Assembly: GCA_036506495.1 (NCBI GenBank)
Contig: DASXRQ010000210.1
Span: 1-19,858 of the forward strand
Direction of reading: 5' to 3'
From: DASXRC01 sp036506495
GTDB lineage: Bacteria > Actinomycetota > Actinomycetes > Mycobacteriales > Micromonosporaceae
Length of the DNA stretch: 19,858 nucleotides
Below, in pieces: positions 15,091 to 19,858 of the stretch. The translations under genes were made by a program, and so were the position numbers. Numbering within the stretch: the stretch's first letter is position 1; each line of letters starts with the position of its first letter. The notes beneath the pieces were generated by a model, which was given only the letters and a program-made list of their open reading frames with translations, searched no databases and was not told where the DNA came from.

Positions 15091-17790
15091 ATGGCAAGCC
15101 CCCTGGTCGAGACCAAGCTCTACGTTCCCCGGCGGCGGCGCAGTCTGGTGGCGCGTCCCCGGCTGAGCGCACGCCTCAGCCGTGCGGCCGAGTCGAGGCT
15201 GACGCTCGTCTCCGCCCCGGCCGGGTTCGGCAAGACGACCTTGCTGGGCGAGTGGCTGGCCGCCGGCGGCGAGAAGCGGTCGGTGGCGTGGCTGTCGCTC
15301 GAGGAGACCGACGGCCGGCCGGCGTCATTCTGGACGTACGTGATCAGGGCCCTGCAGACGGCGGTGCCCGGCGTCGGCGCCGGTGCGCTCCCGCTCCTGC
15401 AATCGGCCGGGGCACCCGTCGAGACCGTCCTCACCGCCGTGGTCAACGATCTCAGCGCCGTGCCGGACGACGTCTACCTAGTGCTCGACGACTACCACCT
15501 GGTCGACGGGCCGGACCTGCAGGGTGGCATGGCGTTCCTGGTCCAGCATCTTCCGCCGCGGGTGCACCTGGTGGTCAGCACCCGCGCCGATCCGGCATTG
15601 CCGCTGGCTCGCCTGCGGGCACGCGGCGATCTGGTCGAGGTCCGAGCCGCCGATCTGCGCTTCACCCCGGAGGAGGTGGCGGCCTACCTCAACGACGTCA
15701 TCGGGCTGGACCTGGCGGCGAGCGACATCGCGGCCCTGGAGGGCCGTACCGAAGGCTGGATCGCCGCACTGCAGCTGGCGGCGCTGTCGATACAGGGACG
15801 GGACGACGTCGCAGGCTTCATCGCCGGATTCGCCGGCGACGACCGGTACATCGTCGACTACCTCGTCGAGGAGGTCCTGGAGCGGCAACCCGCCGATGTC
15901 CGCGACTTCCTGGTCCAGACGTCCATCCTGGACCGGCTGACCGGCCCGCTGTGCGACGCCGTGACGGCGCAGCGCGGTGGCCGGGCCAGGCTCGAGTCAT
16001 TGGACCGCGGAAACCTCTTCGTCGTCCCGCTCGACGACAGCCGCCGCTGGTACCGCTACCACCATCTCTTCGCCGACGTCCTGCACGCCCACCTGGTGGA
16101 CGAGCAGCCCGACCGGGTCCCGCACCTGCACCGGCGGGCGAGCGAGTGGTACGAGCGGAACGGCGAACCGGCGCCGGCGATCCGCCACGCACTGGCCGCC
16201 GGAGACGTGGAACGGGCCGCGGGCCTGGTCGAGCTGGCCATCCCGGCGCTGCGCAGGAGCCGGCAGGAGGCCACGATCCGGGCGTGGGTGGACGCCATCC
16301 CCGACGAGGTCGTCCGGATCCGGCCGGTGCTCGCGGTGGGCTTCATCGGCGCGTTGATGGCGGTCGGCGAGTTCGACCACGCGGAGCGGCGGCTCCGGGA
16401 CGCCGAGCGATGGCTGGGCGGCACCGGTGACCGTGCCTGGATGGTCGTCATGGACGAGGGAGAGCTTCCGCGCCTGCCCGCGGCGATCGAGACGTACCGC
16501 GCCGCCCTGGCACTGGCTCGCGGCAACGCGCCGGCCACGATCCGCCACGCTCGGCTGGCCATGGATCGGGCGCCCGGCGACGACCATCTGGTCCGGGCCG
16601 CCGCGTCGGCCCTCCTCGGGCTCGCGCTCTGGGGCGGCGGAGACCTCGACGCCGCACACCAGGCCTATTCGGTCAGCGTCGAGGGACTGGAGCGGGCCGG
16701 GCACCTCTCCGACGTCTTGGGCTGCTCGATCACGCTGGCCGACATCCGCATCACCCAGGCCCGCCTGGGCGAGGCGCTGCGCACCTATCGCCGAGCGCTG
16801 CGACTCGCCGCCGAGGACGACGGGCCAGTGCTGCGCGGTACGGCGGACATGTACGTGGGGATGAGCCAGATCGCTTGCGAGCGGGACGACCTGGCCACCG
16901 CTGCCGAGCACCTGCGGCGCGCCGAGGAACTGGGCGAACACACCTGGCTGCCGCAGAACCCGTACCGCTGGCGGGTCGCGATGGCGCAGGTTCGGGAGGC
17001 GGAGGGAGATCTGGACGGCGCCCTCGACCTGCTCGACGAGGCGCAGCGGGTGTACACGGGCGACTTCTCCCCGAACGTACGGCCGATCCCGGCGATGCGG
17101 GCACGCGTGCTGACCGCCCAGGGTCGCCTGGGCGAAGCGTTGTCCTGGGCGCGCGAACAGGGACTGTCGACCGAGGACGACCCGTCCTACCTTCGCGAGT
17201 TCGAGCACCTCACCCTGGCCCGCGTGCTTCTGGCCCAGCACCGGCAGGAGCCCGCGGAGCCTGTCGTCCGCGACGTCGCCGAGCTCCTGCGGCGCCTGCT
17301 GCGGGCGGCCGAAGGCGGGGCGAGGTGGGGCAGTGTCATCGAGATCCTTGTGCTGCAGGCGCTCACTCAACAGGCCCGGGGCGACGTCCGGGGCGGGTTG
17401 GCGGCGCTGGAGCGCGCGCTGACCCTGGCCGAGCCGGAAGGTTACGTCCGCGTGTTCGCCGGCGCCGGTGCACCGATGGTGTCGCTGCTCAGACGGGCCG
17501 GAAGGCGGGACTACGTCCGTCGACTCCTGGCGGCCGGCAACCCTGCCGAACACAACGCACCGGGCAGGCAGCGGATGGTCCAGCCGTTGAGCGAACGCGA
17601 GTTGGACGTGCTCCGGCTGCTCGCTTCCGACCTGGACGGGCCCGAAATCGCCCGGGCGCTCATGGTGTCGCTGAACACCCTGCGGACCCACACCCGGAAC
17701 ATCTACGCCAAGCTCGGCGTGAACAACCGCCGAGCCGCCGTGCGCCAGGCCGCCGACCTCAACCTTCTGTCGCGTACGCGCGAACACTGA
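15091..17790 (+). CDS. LAL-type (MalT-like) LuxR family transcriptional regulator
   Basis: An 899-residue ATP-binding regulator. ATG 15091 is chosen because GAGGGGAG (15078-15085) sits five bases upstream; the frame opens earlier at 15070. N-terminal STAND-type ATPase: Walker A APAGFGKTTLL (42-52), Walker B VYLVLDDYHLVD (128-139), and a sensor-like STRADPALPLARLRARGDL. The middle half is an all-helical TPR-like region with repeated AxxxYR/ALxLA helices (for example RAWMVVMDEGELPRLPAAIE). The last 69 residues form the LuxR HTH: LSERELDVLRLLASDLDGPE and LNTLRTHTRNIYAKLGVNNR. It presumably binds an effector through the helical region and activates nearby genes; the repeat at 17801-17831 is a natural target. 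Full length for the family. It is followed by the 78-aa and DUF4386 genes on the same strand. Confidence 0.94.
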   Translation: MASPLVETKLYVPRRRRSLVARPRLSARLSRAAESRLTLVSAPAGFGKTTLLGEWLAAGGEKRSVAWLSLEETDGRPASFWTYVIRALQTAVPGVGAGALPLLQSAGAPVETVLTAVVNDLSAVPDDVYLVLDDYHLVDGPDLQGGMAFLVQHLPPRVHLVVSTRADPALPLARLRARGDLVEVRAADLRFTPEEVAAYLNDVIGLDLAASDIAALEGRTEGWIAALQLAALSIQGRDDVAGFIAGFAGDDRYIVDYLVEEVLERQPADVRDFLVQTSILDRLTGPLCDAVTAQRGGRARLESLDRGNLFVVPLDDSRRWYRYHHLFADVLHAHLVDEQPDRVPHLHRRASEWYERNGEPAPAIRHALAAGDVERAAGLVELAIPALRRSRQEATIRAWVDAIPDEVVRIRPVLAVGFIGALMAVGEFDHAERRLRDAERWLGGTGDRAWMVVMDEGELPRLPAAIETYRAALALARGNAPATIRHARLAMDRAPGDDHLVRAAASALLGLALWGGGDLDAAHQAYSVSVEGLERAGHLSDVLGCSITLADIRITQARLGEALRTYRRALRLAAEDDGPVLRGTADMYVGMSQIACERDDLATAAEHLRRAEELGEHTWLPQNPYRWRVAMAQVREAEGDLDGALDLLDEAQRVYTGDFSPNVRPIPAMRARVLTAQGRLGEALSWAREQGLSTEDDPSYLREFEHLTLARVLLAQHRQEPAEPVVRDVAELLRRLLRAAEGGARWGSVIEILVLQALTQQARGDVRGGLAALERALTLAEPEGYVRVFAGAGAPMVSLLRRAGRRDYVRRLLAAGNPAEHNAPGRQRMVQPLSERELDVLRLLASDLDGPEIARALMVSLNTLRTHTRNIYAKLGVNNRRAAVRQAADLNLLSRTREH

Positions 17791-17800
17791 TCCCGCCACT

Positions 17801-17831
17801 CACCACATGTGGTGATGTGTGGTCACCACAT
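17801..17831. promoter_or_regulatory. CACCACAT triple half-site between the LAL gene and its downstream genes
   Basis: CACCACATGTGGTG (17801-17814) is a perfect 14-bp palindrome. A second direct copy of the half-site CACCACAT lies at 17824-17831, 23 bases from the first, giving direct, inverted and direct copies within 31 bases. It starts 10 bases after the regulator's stop and 85 bases before the next start codon, where an operator for the 78-aa/DUF4386 genes would be. Confidence 0.6.
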
Positions 17832-17915
17832 CGGCGCCTACCTTGCGGACAAGCCGACGGGCCGACGCGTACGGCGGAACTCCCCGTCCGGCCAGCACGG
17901 CAAGGGGGAGGGACG

Positions 17916-18152
17916 ATGACCGACACGCCAGCCGGCCGGTACGAGATCCGGATCAAGGGGCACCTCGGAGCCCGCTGGGCGGCCCGCTTCGACGGGATGA
18001 CCCTCACCGCCCGGGCCGACGGCACCACCCTCATCGAAGGCCCGGTCGTCGACCAGGCCGCCTTGTACGGGCTGCTGCGCACCCTGCGCGACATCGGTCT
18101 GCCCTTGCTCTCTGTCACCCGGGTCGACCCGCGCCAGGGCGAACCGACCTAG
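17916..18152 (+). CDS. Small conserved hypothetical protein of LAL-regulator neighbourhoods
   Basis: A 78-residue protein with an excellent ribosome-binding site (GGGGGAGGGACG before ATG 17916). It has the pattern of a compact alpha/beta fold: YEIRIKGHLGARWAARFDGM, then a strand-turn LTARADGTTLIEGPVVDQAA and a helix LYGLLRTLRDIGLPLLSVTR. I recall similar short proteins, often next to LuxR or signalling genes in actinomycetes and Chloroflexi, without known function; the family name cannot be given with certainty. It lies 31 bases before the DUF4386 gene and probably shares its transcript. The regulator's neighbouring frame reads through into this gene for more than a kilobase, but codon pattern and the ribosome-binding site favour the short form. 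Confidence 0.85.
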   Translation: MTDTPAGRYEIRIKGHLGARWAARFDGMTLTARADGTTLIEGPVVDQAALYGLLRTLRDIGLPLLSVTRVDPRQGEPT

Positions 18153-18183
18153 CCGAACTCAACGACGCCTCCAGGAGACCGCC

Positions 18184-18915
18184 ATGACATCCACCCGGAA
18201 GACCGCCCTCGTCGCGGGCACGTTCTACCTGATCACCTTCATCGCCTCGATCCCCGCCGCACTCCTGTTTCTGGACCCCATCCTGAACAACGCCAACTAC
18301 ATCGTCAGCGCCGGCAGCGACACCCGCGTGGTGTGGGGTTGCCTTCTCGACGTGGTCAATGCCCTGGCCTGCATCGGCACCGCAGTGACGTTGTTCCCGG
18401 TGGTCAAACGGCAGAACGAGGCTCTCGCGCTGGGCTTCGTGACCTCTCGCATGCTGGAAGCCGCGGTCATCATGATCGGCGTGGTGAGCCTGCTCGCGGT
18501 GGTGACCCTGCGACAGGACTTCGCCGGCCACCCCGGAACGGATACGGCCACGCTGGTGACCACCGGAAGGGCGCTCGTCGCCGTTCGCGACTGGACGTTC
18601 CTCCTCGGGCCCGGGCTCATGCCCGCCCTGAACGCCCTGCTGTTGGGCACGCTGATGTACCGATCCCGGCTCGTGCCCCGCATCATCCCGGCGATGGGAC
18701 TCATCGGAGCGCCGCTGCTGCTCGCCGCCGCCACGGCGACCCTGTTCGGCCTCACCGACCAGACGTCCGCGTGGTCGGCGATCGCGGCCCTCCCAGTGGC
18801 TGCCTGGGAGCTGTCGTTGGGTGTCTGGATGGTCGTCAAGGGCTTCCGCCCGTCGCCCATCCTCGCGCCCACGGTCCCGACCGGCACGGGACGCCCGCTA
18901 ACCCCAGCCGCATGA
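18184..18915 (+). CDS. DUF4386 family integral membrane protein
   Basis: A 243-residue membrane protein with GGAG nine bases before ATG 18184. Six hydrophobic spans are visible: about 8-29, 48-69, 84-108, 132-154, 164-190 and 197-215. The opening RKTALVAGTFYLITFIASIP and the segments DVVNALACIGTAVTLFPVVK and LGFVTSRMLEAAVIMIGVVS (81-100) are diagnostic of DUF4386, a family of unknown function common in actinomycetes and bacilli. The polar loop after residue 110 (QDFAGHPGTDTATLV) is on one side of the membrane. It is the last gene of the block started by the LAL regulator and is closed by a strong hairpin eight bases after its stop codon. Confidence 0.92.
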   Translation: MTSTRKTALVAGTFYLITFIASIPAALLFLDPILNNANYIVSAGSDTRVVWGCLLDVVNALACIGTAVTLFPVVKRQNEALALGFVTSRMLEAAVIMIGVVSLLAVVTLRQDFAGHPGTDTATLVTTGRALVAVRDWTFLLGPGLMPALNALLLGTLMYRSRLVPRIIPAMGLIGAPLLLAAATATLFGLTDQTSAWSAIAALPVAAWELSLGVWMVVKGFRPSPILAPTVPTGTGRPLTPAA

Positions 18916-18922
18916 ACCCCGC

Positions 18923-18952
18923 GAGCGGCCCACCGCCATCGGTGGGCCGCTC
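18923..18952 (+). terminator. Rho-independent-like hairpin terminator after the DUF4386 gene
   Basis: GAGCGGCCCACC-GCCATC-GGTGGGCCGCTC is a perfect 12-bp stem with a 6-base loop, starting seven bases after the stop codon. No T-run follows, as is common for actinomycete terminators. The structure is symmetrical, so it may also stop transcription coming from the IS110 relic on the other side. Confidence 0.85.
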
Positions 18953-18991
18953 CCGGTCCGCGGCCGGCTCTCGCACGCCCGGCAGGGACTG

Positions 18992-19529
18992 TCACTGCAC
19001 GTCGACGTCGGACAGCCGCCGTTTCAAGGCGCGTAGGGCTTCCATCGGGGTTTTGCCGGCAGCCAGCTTGCGCCGGTAGTAGCGGCGACCTTCGGTGTCG
19101 TGGCGCATTTGGACGATGGCCATGATGTGCAGCGCCCGGTTGATGCGCCGGTTGCCGGCGCGGGAGAGCCGGTGGCGGTTCTGTTCGCCGGAGGAGGCGT
19201 CGATGGGGGCGGTGCCGTTCCAGGAGGCGAAGTGGGCGCGGCTGGTGAACCGGCCGATGTCGCCGAGCAGTCGGGTCCGGACGGCCGATGCCGTGCAGGT
19301 CCAGCAGCCGGCTACCGGTGCTGGTGACCAGCTCAGTGAGTTCCTGCTTGGCGACTTTGATCTTCTTGTCGATCACGACGAGTTCGTGGATCAGCTCGGA
19401 GAGCATCGCTTGGTAGCCGTCGCGGTCGGTGCCGAACCGGCCCTTGCCGAAGGTCTGCTCACGGTCGTTGATGATCTCGATGGTGGCCGACCGCTTGTGC
19501 GGGTGCACGCCGATGATGACTCGTGCCAT
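18992..19529 (-). pseudogene. Decayed IS110-family transposase
   Basis: ATG 19527-19529 begins MARVIIGVHPHKRSATIEII, the RuvC-like N-terminus of IS110 transposases, but the first catalytic Asp (GVDPHK) is His here. After RFGTDRDGYQAML (about base 19401) the text jumps to ELIHELVVIDKKIKVAKQEL, so roughly 150 central residues are missing. Near 19284, after DLHGIG, a frameshift moves the homology to another frame: RTRLLGDIGRFTSRAHFASW, APIDASSGEQNRHRLSRAGN, RRINRALHIMAIVQMRHDTE and KTPMEALRALKRRLSDVDVQ, ending at TGA 18992-18994. The C-terminal Transposase_20 part with its candidate catalytic serine (DASSGEQ) is therefore nearly complete but out of frame. Three independent lesions make it inactive. 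GAGGG before the ATG is the original ribosome-binding site. Confidence 0.88.
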
Positions 19530-19546
19530 CCGAGGGTTTCCCTCCG

Positions 19547-19593
19547 CTTGATCCGACGCGCGCCGGCGGCTGGGACGCCGCACCAAGATCAAG
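19547..19593 (-). ncRNA. Nested hairpin in the IS110 leader, possible bridge RNA remnant
   Basis: Upstream of the transposase start, CTTGATC (19547-19553) pairs with GATCAAG (19587-19593), and inside it GCGGC (19566-19570) pairs with GCCGC (19577-19581) around a TGGGAC loop (plus-strand bases). Elements of the IS110 group encode a bridge RNA in the non-coding DNA on this side of the transposase. The position and nested structure fit, but the target- and donor-binding loops cannot be identified here. Confidence 0.35.
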
Positions 19594-19672
19594 CATCAGC
19601 TTGTGACCGCCGCGCCGACACCGCTGCCGTTGACCGAGCCCGCGCCGCGCCGCGACGACGCAGGTGGCCAGC

Positions 19673-19858
19673 TCATCGCTGCCGCAGTTCAGCCCGCATG
19701 TACGGCCAGCCGTCACGGACGTACAGTGCGAACGGAACCCACCAGATCAGGTCATTGGTCGCCACCAGTATCAGCGTCTTTGCGGGCCAGACTCCGGTGA
19801 GCAGCAACCAGGCCAGCCCCAGTGGCCCGAGAACTTTGCCGGTCAGGCCGATCGCCGC
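19673..19858 (-). CDS. Small membrane protein, C-terminal 61 residues (runs off right edge)
   Basis: The minus strand is open from the right edge to TGA at 19673-19675. Two hydrophobic segments are visible: GPLGLAWLLLTGVW and TLILVATNDLIWWVPFALYV, followed by a short basic tail RAELRQR. The TNDLIWWxPFALYxRD signature occurs in a family of small (about 130-150 residue) actinobacterial membrane proteins without an established function; I cannot name it with confidence. The reading is clean to the window edge, so the gene is probably intact and begins outside. Its 3' end lies about 80 bases from the IS110 leader hairpin, so the insertion may be just downstream of it. Confidence 0.7.
   Translation of the reverse strand, partial: AAIGLTGKVLGPLGLAWLLLTGVWPAKTLILVATNDLIWWVPFALYVRDGWPYMRAELRQR

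Noticed and set aside
15997..17799. A 600-residue antisense ORF opposite the LAL gene
   Set aside because: It mirrors the codon bias of the sense gene and has no protein-like motifs.
16875..18152. A 425-residue plus-strand ORF reading from inside the LAL gene into the 78-aa gene
   Set aside because: The upstream part is Arg/Gly/Pro-rich shadow sequence of the LAL gene; a strong ribosome-binding site defines the short gene.
18297..19592. Minus-strand ORF joining the IS110 N-terminus to the antisense of the DUF4386 gene
   Set aside because: Only the first 82 residues from 19529 are transposase; the remainder is a frameshifted and antisense reading.
1..19858. CRISPR array, tRNA or rRNA genes
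   Set aside because: No regularly spaced repeats beyond the two-copy 29-mer, and no cloverleaf or rRNA-like sequence was recognised by eye.

Overview
The window is high-GC DNA with strongly GC-biased third codon positions, dense divergent and convergent genes, and gene families typical of filamentous actinomycetes: a NarL-type two-component system with a Sensor-type kinase, a LAL-type LuxR regulator, a double-MerR regulator, secreted multi-domain glycosidases and an IS110 remnant. A Micromonosporaceae- or Streptomyces-like host fits. There is no rRNA, tRNA or CRISPR that I can see, and the exact genus cannot be read from the sequence.

Layout. 1-623 (minus): N-terminal two thirds or so of an MFS transporter, running off the left edge. 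761-1168 (plus): a frameshifted, internally deleted relic of a group 4 hydrogenase / complex I-like large subunit. 1170-2306 (minus): secreted GH18-like protein. 2541-6911 (minus): a five-gene operon made of a Sensor-like membrane protein, ABC ATPase, ABC-2 permease, histidine kinase and response regulator. 6912-7806: mostly non-coding. 7807-8259 (plus): VOC protein. 8346-8549 (minus): C-terminal stub of a SAM methyltransferase. 8767-10825: divergent pair of a double-MerR regulator and an erythromycin-esterase-family enzyme sharing a palindromic operator. 10923-11658: poorly understood small or broken ORFs. 11712-14135 (minus): large secreted glycoside hydrolase with two carbohydrate-binding modules. 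14138-14975: three abutting relics (discoidin tail, transposon AAA ATPase, SelB C-terminus). 15091-18915 (plus): LAL regulator, a 78-aa protein and a DUF4386 membrane protein, with a CACCACAT-based repeat between the regulator and the two small genes and a strong hairpin terminator at the end. 18992-19593 (minus): decayed IS110 transposase with a structured leader. 19673-19858 (minus): C-terminus of a small membrane protein.

Functional picture. Two intact signalling modules dominate: the envelope or export-type ABC/two-component operon, and the LAL regulator with its small neighbours. The MerR/esterase pair looks like a self-contained, ligand-inducible resistance or detoxification unit. The two secreted carbohydrate-active proteins suit a saprophytic soil lifestyle.

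The most striking feature is the number of gene relics (at least six). Two of them, the hydrogenase large subunit and SelB, belong to pathways that often occur together (selenocysteine-containing formate dehydrogenase coupled to a membrane hydrogenase), which suggests loss of such a module in this lineage. I do not see a clearly new multi-gene system; the best leads are the relic set, the IS110 leader structure and the LAL-associated operator.
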